The position numbers and the translations under genes were made by a program. A stretch of 64,000 nt of DNA from Litsea cubeba. Lineage: Eukaryota; Streptophyta; Magnoliopsida; Laurales; Lauraceae. This document shows, piece by piece, positions 23,879-35,086 of this stretch. How positions within the stretch are numbered: the first letter of the stretch is position 1; each line of letters starts with the position of its first letter. Under the pieces are notes generated by a model. That model was not told the DNA's origin, did no database searches, and saw only the letters and a list, made by a program, of their open reading frames with translations. The DNA is taken from NCBI GenBank assembly GCA_012931725.1, contig CM022955.1, positions 15,053,116 to 15,117,115 of the forward strand. The letters run 5' to 3'.

Positions 23879-25751
23879 TTATATATATTAAAGCAAAGTG
23901 GGAGGTGGGTTTTGAGGGGTGTCACCTCATCCCTAAAAAGTCTCTCTTTTGAGAAAAATATGCACAAAAATCCCACATTATTTTAAGGTTCCACCCCACT
24001 TTGGGCTACTCTTTCTCTCCTAAAACCTCTCTCATTAGAGATTTTTATAAACGTTTGAATTTGAGTCATATTTCTTGCCATTATTCAAATTATAAGCAAA
24101 TCTTTACAGTCAGTTTGTTTTCTTTCCCTTAGATCTTCAATCATCAATGGGTCTCATGTTAAATATGTTTTGTGGGCCCTACCAACGAATGAAATCCAAG
24201 CTGGCTCCTTTACTCTCCTTTCAGTTTTTTTTTTCCCAAATGGATGGATCCAGTAGTGGCCTTTTTTCTAAGAGTGGGCCCCACTGAGGGAGGCAGGCAA
24301 GCATGTTGGCCGTTGTCTGGTTTCTTAATGGATGCAAATCAATTAGTGGGCCCCACACATTTAATTTATTTCTGCAGTGGGACTCACTCATGGATTATGC
24401 ATAGATATCAGTTTTCTAGATCAATATGTATCTGTAGTGGGCAATTAGACTGAGTTTTTTTTAGAAGGCAGGCTCAAACTTAGTATTTAGGACCTGATAT
24501 ACTCCTGAACTCGGGCCATTCAATCCCTATTGATAGTAGAATTGGGCCAATTCGGAAACTGGCCCATTGAAATTCCTACAACAGGCCGTTAATTTAGTGT
24601 ACGATTTTAATGCATTTTTTTCTCTCCAATTATTTATAGTAATATAAAATAAAATATATCTAATTTTAATAAAAATAGAAATTATTTTTATTAGGGCCCA
24701 AGCTGAGCACGGGAGTGGAGCCTACAAGTTTGCTTTGACACTCCACACGATGCACCTAACAAATTGAGCCCCAGCCGGGTATTGATGTATTTGTAGGAAA
24801 ATGGACGCATTTTTTTCTCATTTTTTTCCTTCTTTGAATGGTATCATTTTTTATTTTTGCTTCCATCCAGAATTTTTTCTTTTTTAGTGGGGACTTTTAA
24901 CCCATGCATTTTTCTAATTTACAAAGATTTTATAGGTGTGATATTACAATATTCTCATTATTATTTTTCAAAATAATTTCTTTATTTTACCATAAAATCT
25001 TAAGATCTTTTTCCACTTTATTTTCTTCTAAGAATTCTTAAAAATAATAATAGTGGATTCTTCTTTTATAGTTTTAATTATTAATTATAATAATTTATTA
25101 TGTCTTTGTTTTGGCCTGGGCTTATGAACGTTTGAATTTGAGTCATATTTCTTACCATTATCCAAATTACAAGCAAATCTTTACAGTAAGTTTGTTTTCT
25201 TTTCCTTTGATCTTCAATCATCAATGGGTCCCATGTTAAATATGTTTTATGGGCCCTACTGATGAATGAAATACAAATTGTTGCTCCTTTACTTTCCTTT
25301 CAGTTTTTTTTCCACAAATGGATGGTTCCAGTAGGGGGTTGTCCAAGATTCTGTCAAAAAAGTTTGTCTATGTAGCACTACCCAAGTTAAAAACATTTCA
25401 AGGGTAGCCCCCATTGATGGATCAAACACTTTAATTTTTTTATCCCTTTCTTTTGGTTCTTTTTACTAGATGTAGATCCATCTGGTTTGTTTTCTTTTCT
25501 TATATTTTTAATCATCAATGGTATAATATACCCTTAAATGAGATGGTCGTAATGGTCAATGCCTTTAAATTCAAGGGGTCATCGTGTTATGTAAATTTAC
25601 TTTATTTTATATTTATTTTCATACATAGAAATTTTTTTAATATTCAAAGATAATAAAAAAACTTATTTTATCTTAACAATATTTCAAAAGAATTCTTAAA
25701 TTTTAACAATTTTTTATTTTGCCCGGGTTTAGCACGGGCGTTTGTTGCTAG
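23879..25751 (+). mobile_element. Helitron unit 1
   Basis: It starts TTATATATATTAAAGC and ends with the hairpin at 25721-25739 plus GTTTGTTGCTAG. Near 25112-25130 a broken hairpin half (GCCTGGGCTTA) is fused to internal text (GAACGTTTGAATTTGAG) that also occurs near 24050. The unit is therefore a composite of two recombined copies. Confidence 0.75.
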
Positions 25752-25937
25752 TTATATATATTAAAGCAAAGGGGGAGGTGGGCTGTGAGGGGTGCCACCT
25801 CATCCCTAAAATCTCTCCTTTCAATGAAATATGCATAAAAAAACCCACATTATTTTAAGGTGTGACATCACTTTGGGCTACTCTTTCTCTCCTAAAACCT
25901 CTCTCATAAGAGATTTTTATGAATATTTGAATTTGAG
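25752..25937 (+). mobile_element. Helitron 5' fragment (unit 2a)
   Basis: 186 bp that match the first part of the other units and stop after GAATATTTGAATTTGAG. The next full unit begins directly, so the 3' part is absent. Confidence 0.75.
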
Positions 25938-27335
25938 TCTATATTAAAGCAAAGGGGGAGGTGGGCTGTGAGGGGTGCCACCTCATCCCTAAAAAGTCTC
26001 TCCTTTTAAAGAAATATGCACAAAAAACCCACATCATTTTAAGGTGTGACCTCACTTTGGGCTACTCTTTCTCTCCTAAAACCTCTCTCATAAGAAATTT
26101 TTATGAATATTTAAATTTGAGTCCTATTTCTTGCCATTATCCAAATTATAAGCAAATCTTTACAGTCAGTTTGTTTTCTTTTTCTTAGATCTTCAATCAT
26201 CAATAGGTCCCATGTTAAATATATTTTATGGGCACTACCGTTGAATGAAATCCAAGTTGTTGCTCCTTTACTCTCCTTTCAATTTTTTTTCCTCAAATGG
26301 ATGAACCCAGTAGTGGGCACCAGTTCGTATTAAATATATTTCAAAATTAGACTCCAGTATTTGAATAAATCCCAATGACCTTCCCTTAACCCTTTTTTTC
26401 TAAGAGTGGGCCCACTTATGTAGGGATGCTAACTGGGAGGCAAGCCTGTTGGCCGTTGTCTGGTTTCTTAATGGATGCAAATCAATTAGTGGGCCACGCA
26501 CATTTAACTTATTTCTGCAGTGGGACCCACTCATGGATTATACATAGATATTGGTTTTCAAGGTCAATATGTATCCATAGTGGGCAATCAGACTGGGTTG
26601 GTATCATAACAAGCTTAATTTCTTTGATAATTGTTACGATGTGATTTGTGTGCATATGAGTTAGAACTATTAGAAACATACTATGATGACGGATATCTAT
26701 ATCCACGTACACTCATCCCATGCAATGTACATCTTTTATGTTTTTTTCTTCTCTTACACTTGTTCGCCCCCCCCCCTCTCTTTTAATTTTTTTTTCTTAT
26801 ACTATCAATCATCTATGGGGGCAACTGTTCCATCACCATAAATCCAAATGTAGTGTGCGGCCCATTAAGGATGAAATCATTTGTTTTCCATTTTCTTTCT
26901 TCTTATATTCCCTTTTTTTTTCTTTGAATGCAGGGCCATCAATAGGTTCCACACATTAAAAATATTTCAAGGGTGGCCCCCACTGATGGATTAAACACGT
27001 TAATTTTTTTATCCCTTTCTTTTGGTTCTATTTAGTAGATGTAGATCCATCCAGTTTGTTTTCTTTTTCTTATATTTTCAATCATCAATGGTAAAATATA
27101 TCCGTAAATGAGATGGTCGTAATGGTCAACGCCTTTAAATTCAAGGGGTCGTCGTGTTATGTAAATTCACTTTATTTTATATTTATTTTCATGCATAGAA
27201 AATTTTTTAATATTCAAAGATAAGAAAAAAAACTATTTTCTATTTATTTTATCTTAACAATATTTCAAAAAAATTCTTAAATTTTAACATATTTTCATTT
27301 TTTGCCTGGGCTTAGCACGGGCCTTTTGTTGCTAG
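25938..27335 (+). mobile_element. Helitron unit 2b
   Basis: It begins with the canonical 5' TC (TCTATATTAAAGC). It ends with the hairpin at 27304-27322 followed by CTTTTGTTGCTAG. Nearly the same length and text as unit 3. Confidence 0.8.
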
Positions 27336-28737
27336 TTATATATATTAAAGCAATGGGGGAGGTGGGCTTTGAGGGGTGCCACCTCATCCCTAAACAATCT
27401 CTCCTTTCAAAGAAATATGCACAAAAAACCCACATTATTTTAAGGTGTGACCTCACTTTGGGCTACTCTTTCTCTCCTAAAACCTCTCTCATAGGAGATT
27501 TTTATGAATATTTGAATTTGAGTCATATTTTTGCCATTATCCAAATTATAAGTAAATCTTTACAGTCAATTTATTTTCTTTTTCTTAGATCTTCAATCAT
27601 TAATGGGTCCCATGTTAAATATGTTTTGTGGGCTCTACCGATGAATGAAATCCAAGTTGTTGCTCCTTTACTCTCCTTTCAATTATTTTTCCTCAATTGG
27701 ATGAACCCAGTAGTGGGCACCAGTTCGTATTAAATATATTTCAAGATTGGACTCCAGTATTTGTATAAATCCTAATGGCCTTCTCTTAACCCATTTTTTC
27801 TAAGAGTGGGCCCCACTTATGTATGGATACTAAGTGGGAGGCAAGCCTGTTGGCCGTTGTCTAGTTTCTTAATGGATGCAAATCAATTAGTGGGCCCCGC
27901 ACATTTAACTTATTCCTGCAGTGGGACCCACTCATGGATTATACATAGATATTGGTTTTCAAGGTCAATATGCATCCATAGTGGGCAATCAGACTGGGTT
28001 GGTATCATACACAAGCTTAATTTCTTTGATAATTGTTAGGATGTGATTTGTGTGCGTATGAGTTAGAACTATTAGAAACATACTATAATGACTCATATCT
28101 ATATCCGCATACACTCATCCCATGCAATGTACATCTTTTATGTTTTTTTTTTCTTCTCTTACACTTGTTCGCCCCCCTCTCTTTTAATTTTTTTTTCTTA
28201 TACTATCAATCATCTGTGGGGGCCAACTGTTCCATCATCATAAATCCAAATGTGGTGTGTGGCCCATTGAGGATGAAATCAATTGTTTTTCATTTCCTTT
28301 CTTCTTATATTCCCTTTTTTCTTCTTTGAATGCAGGGCCATCAGTGGGTCCCACATATTAAAAATATTTCAAGGGTGGCCCCCACTGATGGATTAAACAC
28401 GTTAATTTTTTTATCCCTTTCTTTTGGTTCTTTTTAGTAGATGTAGATCCATCCAATTTGTTTTCTTTTTCTTATATTTTCAATCATCAATGGTAAAATA
28501 TATCCGTAAATGAGATGGTCGTAATGGTCAATGCCTTTAAATTCAAGGGGTCGTCGTGTTATGTAAATTTATTTTATTTTATATTTATTTTCATACATAG
28601 AAAACTTTTTAATATTCAAAGATAAGAAAAAAAACTATTTTTTATTTATTTTATCTTAACAATATTTCAAAAGAATTATTAAATTTTAACATATTTTCAT
28701 TTTTTGCCCGGGCTTAGCACGAGCCTTTTGTTGCTAG
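27336..28737 (+). mobile_element. Helitron unit 3
   Basis: 1402 bp. It begins TTATATATATTAAAGC and ends with the hairpin at 28706-28724 and CTAG, next to the host T at 28738. Confidence 0.82.
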
Positions 28738-29825
28738 TCTTCAAATAAGACAAAACTTGTAGCTTGTAGCTACACACATCTTCAAATAAGACATCTGAAT
28801 TTCCATTTAAACTTGTAATCATAGTATATCATTATCATCGTGGAATACTTATCCAACCCATCTGGAAAAACTTATATAACTACAGCTATATTTTCAGAAA
28901 ATAAAATGTTGAATTAACAAGTAACTACAATTATATCATCATCGAATACTTAGTGTAGTTGAAAAATCATTTTAGCAAAGACAATTATATTAAGAGTAGC
29001 ATCAATTGGTGATACATTAATTGGCTTTTTAAAGACAGTTTGAATATGTTTAATGCAGGCTAACCACTTTGCACAAGACCGAAGAGAACATGAAGGAAAG
29101 TAGCAAAATGTATTTAAAGAAGTGCAACTTAGGGTTTTGGTTCCAAATATATCAAAATGGAAAAAAACATAATTTACTGATCCCAACGTAACTGGGAGAA
29201 GACTTTGATGATGACTGACCCCCGCAATAATATCAAATGAATTTGATTTTAGGAATATTTAAGAGAAAATAAACTATTATAGTTAAGAAAAGACGACGGA
29301 ATCCCAAACACTCCAGACAGCCAATAGGCTTCCAGCCAATTTTTTTTTTAAAATTTCTTTACAGACTTATCTCCATTCCACGGTATCATGGAATATCATA
29401 TTGTCCCCAATATCATGAAATTTTCTTCTTTCTTTTCGTGAAATTTACATATTTGATTGTTTTATAATATCATGAAATGTTAGGTTATTTAATTCTCCTC
29501 TACTATCATTACAAAGTGTTTTGACCCAGAGTCATTTTTCCCCGATCTTAATTGGTTTTTTTTCAGAAAAAAAGAAAAAAATTGGCTTGATCTAAACTAA
29601 TATGCAAATATATATATATGAGGGTCCCACCAACATGCCACTAGGTTACGCCAAGTGTTTGAATTAGGGTTCTATAGCAGGATTCTGAAAACTAGGGTTC
29701 TGTTGCAGGCTTTTGAATGAGAGTTTTGTTTTCGTTGTAGATTGGAAGACCAAGGGTTTTGAACGAAAGCAGCACTCCAAGATTTGGGTTTTGAAGAATC
29801 AAGAATTAGGGTTTATTTGGTCTTG

Positions 29826-31906
29826 ATGGAAGAGAAAGGCCTCATGAATATTAGGATTTTATTTATTGCAATTTGATGGATGCATTAGCATTTTATTCAT
29901 CTCATGAATTTTCACACGTGCATTGATTTTGAAATACTTGAAATCTTTATTTTCACTTGCATGGTTTTAAATCTTTCAAATCTTATGTTTCATGCATGTC
30001 TTGATTCTAAACCTTGGATGCATTTAATTTGAAAAAAGAATTTTTATATATCAAGTAAGCCTATGGTTTTGAAACTTTCTAATCATTTTAGGCTTTTTAT
30101 ATTTCATGTTTTTAAACCTCTTAGAATGATTTAAAATCATGTTTCCATACTTGATTTAATGGCCCAAAAGAATCCCCTCAAAAATCACTTTGATATATGA
30201 GAAAAAATGGGAATTCTGGTCCCGGGTCGACCTGCAGTGTACCAGGTCGACCTGCCCATGGACCATGTCGACCTGGCACACTGTAGGTCGACCGGGCAGA
30301 GAGCCGCTGGCTCTCCAACGGTCATATTTGTGACCGTTTGCATGAGGTCGACCGGGGCCTGTATGAGGTCGACCGAAGACACGCTGATACTCACTTTTTG
30401 AGTATAAATATGAGTTCATTCCCATTGAAAAGGGGTTGATCAAAGTGGAACTCTTAAGCCTTCTTGAGGTGTTTGAAGAGAAGAAAAAGGGGATGAACTA
30501 AGAGAGACCAAGAGGGTCATTAGCAAAAGCTAAAGCTTGGATTAATGAAGTTAAATCACCAAGTAAGCCTTTGCTTTTCTTAATCATTGTTTTATGCTTT
30601 GTTAAACTATTGGTAAATGATTTTAGCATATAAACTATGATGTGTTGAATCCTCTACTTCCTTAATCTTTGATCTAAGTCATAGGATTCTTCACCTTGAT
30701 TTCAAAACAAGTTTGTTTTATAAACTTTGTTAATCGTGCATTGCCAAAATCTTTGATTTCTTTTATGTCATGATTCATTAACTTGTTTGAATCCTCTTTG
30801 TTGTTTTCAATCTATTTAAAACCTTTGTTAAATTAGTTTGGTTCTGAAAACAACATTGAATGTGCATCACATGTTTAGACATAATTAATTTCATACAACT
30901 TGTGTCATCTTGATTTTCATAAATCATTTACAAGTTAGTATTTTTGTACATGTGATTTGCATAACACTTCAATCAAATCTTTTTATGAGCATTAAACTTT
31001 TGAATTGCTTTAAGCATAAAATAGATTGAGCTTAATTTTAATCTTGATTGAAGTTTTCACACACACACCTCATAAACATTCATCTTTGTAATCCTTAGTG
31101 TTTGTGTGAGTTTGTTATTCACTTTCATATCCGCCTAATTTAGAGGCAATTATATTGAGCTTAAATTGTAATCTCTTAGAGTGTTTTGTGAAGACACTTT
31201 CTTTGAGAAAAATCTATTGTTGTAAGGTTATTGCTTAGCCATTGAAAAGCATCTTGAATAGGTTGTTGTTAAGCCTTGAAAAACAACATTGTAAGGTTAT
31301 TGCTTATCCTTGGAAAGCATATTGTAGATGTTATTGCTTAGCCTTTTGAAAAGCATAATAGTGGAAATCCGGTGGGGTGTTGGATACACAAGCCGGTAGT
31401 GGATGTAGGCATTGAGGCCGAACCACTATAAATGATTGTGTAGTGGTGATTGTTTTTGTGGTGATTATTTTTATTAGCTTCCGCATTTTGTTTGTTTAAT
31501 TATTACATGTGACTAGTTTAATTTTAAAGAATTTAAAATTGGTCATAGTTGGTCACTAGTTGTAGCTCACCCTATTCACCCCCCCTCTAGGGTTAGGATC
31601 TCCCTTGGACTTTCAATGAACGCCAAGAACATTCAGGAACTTTCTTTAGAGGGGCAAAATCACTTAGAAGAGACAATTGGAGCCGCATTTCATATCCTTT
31701 CGGCCATGAACGACGAGCTCTGCAATCCCGCTCTCTGGTCGACGGCCACCGTTGCCACTCAGGCGGCCAACGGCACTGCAGATGCTTCCGATCCATCGCA
31801 TCACATGGAAGTGGGCGGGGGAGCACTCGAAGAGGCCCGCCTGCATTATAAAAATGTGGTTGCTGCCTTATGGGCAGTTCTTACTGAGATTCCTAATTCT
31901 CTAAAG
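29826..31906 (+). pseudogene. MED30 exon 1, duplicate copy interrupted by a solo LTR
   Basis: The ATG at 29826 opens MEEKGLM. After two bases of codon 8 a 1767-bp solo LTR intervenes, and the frame resumes at 31621 to encode AKNIQELSLEGQNHLEETIG and on to IPNSLK at 31906, followed by a GT donor. The exon is otherwise open and about 93% identical at protein level to the copy at 59021. Changes such as R to W in the ALRAVL region are seen. Downstream exons are missing: homology stops near 31960. So this cannot make a normal Mediator subunit. Confidence 0.9.
29849..31615 (+). mobile_element. Solo LTR inside MED30 exon 1
   Basis: 1767 bp flanked by a perfect 5-bp duplication ATGAA (29844-29848 and 31616-31620). 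It belongs to the same family as the three LTRs at 43204-52884, but is clearly diverged from them. It starts TATTAGG where the others start TGTTAGG, and ends TTTCA. It keeps the family signals: six GTCGACC motifs (30224-30374), TATAAATA near 30401, four stem-loop repeats (31225-31357) and the 72-nt domain (31358-31429). It arose by recombination between the two LTRs of an inserted element. Confidence 0.93.
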
Positions 31907-31956
31907 GTGAAAATTTTAAAGGTTCTGCATTTGAATGTTGCAATTCATTTCTTTTG

Positions 31957-32233
31957 TTTGAAGAAGTGCAACTTAGGGTTTTGGTTCCAAAGATATGAAA
32001 ATGGAAAAAAAAAAAAAAAAACATAATTTACTAATCCCAACATAACTGGGAGAAGGCTTTGATGATGACTGACCCCCAAATAATATCAAATGAATTTGAT
32101 TTTAGGAATATTTAAGATAAAATAAACTATTATAGTTAAGAAAAAACGACGGAATCCCAAACACTCCAGACATCCAATAGGCTTCCCGCCAATTTTTTTA
32201 AAATTTCTTGACAGATTTATCCCCATTCCACGG
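31957..32233 (+). repeat. Partial third copy of the MED30 upstream region
   Basis: It matches 29115-29392 of copy A and about 58310-58570 of copy B, ending at CCATTCCACGGTA. It is joined on the left to MED30 intron 1 and on the right to the intron of the MYB gene. The left joint has short shared text (TTTG), typical of end joining. Confidence 0.85.
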
Positions 32234-32276
32234 TAAAAATGGTTAATATGGTATGTACTTCATTGTGTTTTCTCAG

Positions 32277-33721
32277 AGTTCCATGGACAGAGGAAGAACA
32301 CAAGCTTTTCCTGTTGGGTATACAGAAGGTTGGGAAAGGGGATTGGAGAGGTATCTCCGGAAACTTTGTAAAGACCTGTACACCGACCCAGGTTGAAAGT
32401 CATGCCCAGAAATACTTTCTTGGGCGGAGTAACCTCCACAGAAGACGTCGTAGATCTAGCCTCTTTGATATCACTATAGAGACTGTACGGAAAATAATAT
32501 TTTGATATACTAAGCACAACTTCTTTTGTCTCTCTGTCTTTGAACTGATTTTATTATTAGTTCTTGAAATTTTATAAGTAGTTGTACGTTACAACCCTTG
32601 TGTTTCAATGATTAAGTAGTTGGTAAGCGTCCTTTTGGATCCCTGTACTTCTTGTTACTGGTAAATCTGATTACTTGGAACTCAGGTAAATGTAACTAGA
32701 GAGTTACAGCCAGGTAAGTAAAGTACTGTTGCTTGAACATGCCTAGAGTATCCCTGACATGTCTCATATGAATTCCTAGCTTTTATGTGGGGTGTTTGAG
32801 TTGCAAGATTTTTGCTGCAGCCAAGTTACATGGTGATTCTGCTCACACATAAGTTGAGAAATCCAAGTGCTTCAATACCCAACTTTTTTGTGAACCAAGT
32901 GTTAGTCACCTAATCTACATAGATCCAAACAGCCCCAAGGGGAAATTCAACATTTTCATGTCATCTACATAGAAAAGGGACGGAGTTGGAGATTATCCAA
33001 GGTGGAAGATAATGGGGAAAGGAGTGTATGGCCAAGAGTGAAGGCCATCAAGTTCTTCCACAGCTCTTGGATTAACGTCTTCCATTGGGTAGACAATGAG
33101 AGAATCTTACCACTGGAAGAGAAAAAACTGATGGTCACTTCTTTATGATTTTCTCTGACCTTTCACCCTTCACTCCTTGGATCAATACCTTTTATCTTAT
33201 ATAAACCATAGGAAAATGATTAATACCCCTAGAGGATCTTTTATAAAACATTTAGTGGATACATAGAAAAGTTGTTGCTGAATTGTTGGAAAATCTATTT
33301 GTGATTTTTTCAGTTCATGGGTTTGCAAGTGGAAGAGGAGAATGCCATGGAGAACGCAAACAACGCTCCTGTGACAGCTTTTCAAGCAACTCTTGGGTCT
33401 ACTATCGAGAATCTATCCCTACAACAACAGCCCAATTCACCAGCCGCACCAAAGATCTTACGGCCAACTCCATTACTACCCACCCCTCCTGCAGCTACTC
33501 AAACACCAAGAACTTTGAATTTGAATCTGAATTCTGATTCTGTGATGGAGGAAAAAATCGAGACCCCAGGGATGTCCCTCGAGCTCTCATCATCACCGCT
33601 GACATCCTCCAATCACCTATCACCTTCAAGACACTCGGCGTTTCAGGCCATGTCGAGCTTCAAAAGCGGCGATCTTGATTCGAAGGGAGGGAGCATTATC
33701 ACTGTAGGTGCAGAAAAATAA
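32277..33721 (+). pseudogene. SHAQKYF-type one-repeat MYB transcription factor, 5' truncated; 3' end split by a Gypsy insertion
   Basis: Exon 32277-32484 encodes the MYB repeat (VPWTEEEHKLFLLGIQKVG, then VESHAQKYF and a basic RRRRRSSLFDI tail). A GT-AG intron follows, and exon 33314-33721 begins FMGLQVEEENAM. The C-terminal part has an EAR-like LNLNLN stretch and a conserved end HSAFQAMSSF...GGSIIT. This matches the MYBS3/KUA1 (MYBH) group of plant regulators. The first exon, which normally holds a zinc knuckle, is missing: the intron upstream runs into a duplicated MED30 flank at 32233. At 33703 a retrotransposon begins, so the frame now ends VGAEK-stop instead of the native VA-stop, which survives at 55423-55432. 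Confidence 0.9.
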
Positions 33722-34591
33722 TGACCCACAATAATCGGGGTGCCTTACAGTACTTATCCAAATGAAGAAGATAACCTGCCGCCTGGAAGCCTCAAAGGAG
33801 AGAGCAAACGGTCAGAGGACCCTGGCCTGAGCGGCGCAAGGCTCTCCGATGCCTAAGTTAGTGAATGAACTGGAACAAAGGAAGGAGAGGAAGAAGAGAG
33901 ACAGAGTAACGGCTCCTTGGGTTGGATTGTGCGTACCTTGCATGTGAAATGCAGCTCTATTTATAGACGATTTGGAAGATATTTTTGGACGATATCTTGG
34001 TGTGGGTCCCTTGACTTGACAGGGAAATCATCATCAGCCCACAAAGTAATAAATGCGGTCCAGTCCAGCCCACTCTGCATTTAATGCCAGTCGGATCGGC
34101 TCATATCGCATTAAATGCGTGTCACATTGGGCCAGATTGTGTTGGACGCCTTTGGCAGTAGGGGTACCATCGGATCTATCCTCGGGCCTTGCCCTGATTT
34201 GGCCTCAGCCGCTGGATACCGCCCTGTCAGGGATCTGGCGAAGATTGTGGACGGCTGGATGTCGCATCTGTCTTACTGGCTCGCGTCCCTATTCCTCCAC
34301 ATGTCCGATGACGTGGGGGGCGAGGGGCGTGAGTGGAGATTCTCTCCTTGCTTTGGCTTTCGTCCCGGCACCTTTGGCCGAGGTGGAGCTTTCGGCCGAG
34401 GTGGGCACCTGGGGCATCCGAGCTCGGCGCTAGCGGCCTGGACCTGTCTGACTTCGGCTGGGGTCCCTGTCCGGGCAGCCGAGGTGAGTCTGGTGCCACG
34501 TGATCTCACGCGGATGGCACGTGAGATCGCTTAATCCCGTCTGATGGCCGTGATTAGCGTAATCCTGGAGCTTTGGAAATCTCCCCACACA
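33703..34591 (-). repeat. Gypsy 3' LTR (left copy)
   Basis: 889 bp, TG to CA on the plus strand as written. A minus-strand TATA box (the complement of TATTTATAG) lies near 33958. A purine-rich tract, read on the minus strand, lies immediately to its right at 34592-34602. Confidence 0.93.
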
Positions 34592-34861
34592 ATTGCCCCC
34601 TAGCTTTTGACCTTTTAAGCGTCCTAGCCTTTAGTGGTCGGAAGCTAGAGACCCTGTCCGGAGATGCGGCGATCATTGCCTGGTGTCGCTTCAACTTTTT
34701 CTGAGGCAATAAATGCTCTGTCTTGTCCGTTCTGGGAAGCGAACCGACGGCTACACGAGTAGCCCCTTCACTGATTGCGCTGTCTTATTGATGGAACAGG
34801 CTCGGATTGTGAAATCCGTCTCTTCAAATTCGAAAGTGGCGCCCAAAGAGGGCTCCCTTTC

Positions 34862-34870
34862 TATAAATAG
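34862..34870 (+). promoter_or_regulatory. TATA box of the antisense extra gene
   Basis: TATAAATAG lies about 217 bp before the ATG at 35087, on the plus strand, outside the LTR. It is followed by a pyrimidine-rich leader (34871-34930). It suggests that the antisense gene has its own promoter. A second TATAAATAG on this strand, at 37905-37913, has no clear gene behind it. Confidence 0.5.
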
Positions 34871-35086
34871 AGTCACCTCCTTCCTTTCTTCTTTCTGATT
34901 TCCTTCGCCCCTGTCTTCGATTTCTGCTCCGTTCTTCGCGATTTCTCTGGTGAGGACGATCGTAGGACGCGCACAGATCTGTTTTTGACTCGCCTTTCTG
35001 TTTCTGTAAGTAACTTCGTGCCCCTGTCTGGTTTTTACGGTTTCCTCACCTTTAGGGTTCCTTTCTGCTATCTCCTTCTTTTAGAC

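Larger units (their letters stand above)
23879..28737 (+). mobile_element. Head-to-tail cluster of non-autonomous Helitrons
   Basis: Copy B keeps the empty site GACA/TCTTC. Copy A has GACA, 4859 bp, then TCTTC, so the insertion lies exactly between A and T with no target duplication, as Helitrons do. Units end in a GC-rich hairpin, a short T-rich spacer and CTAG, before a T. Three such ends occur (25751, 27335 and 28737). The first two are followed at once by another 5' end TTATATATATTAAAGC. No Rep or helicase coding region is present, so these are non-autonomous. Open frames inside are chance. Confidence 0.85.
23685..31960 (+). repeat. Segmental duplicate, copy A (contains MED30 exon 1)
   Basis: The pieces 23685-23878, 28738-29848 and 31616-31960 align in order with 57733-59385 (copy B) with only scattered changes. 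Copy A differs from B by two large insertions: the Helitron cluster and the solo LTR. The left end of the match starts at GGGATCCAAAAG in both copies. The right end falls inside MED30 intron 1, so the later exons were never part of copy A or were lost. Confidence 0.9.

Noticed and set aside
27302..27733. 143-codon open frame in the Helitron cluster
   Set aside because: It starts inside a Helitron 3' hairpin and crosses the joint to the next unit; the similar frames at 25961 and 23713 simply follow the repeats.
31616..31906. A functional second MED30 gene starting at the ATG within the target duplication
   Set aside because: Only exon 1 is present; homology to MED30 ends in intron 1 near 31960 and the next exon is absent before the MYB gene.
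34053..34534. Open frames of 126-139 codons inside the Gypsy LTR, also at 54879-55360
   Set aside because: They occur in both LTRs only because the LTR is repeated; GC-rich and without domain. LTRs are not expected to code here.
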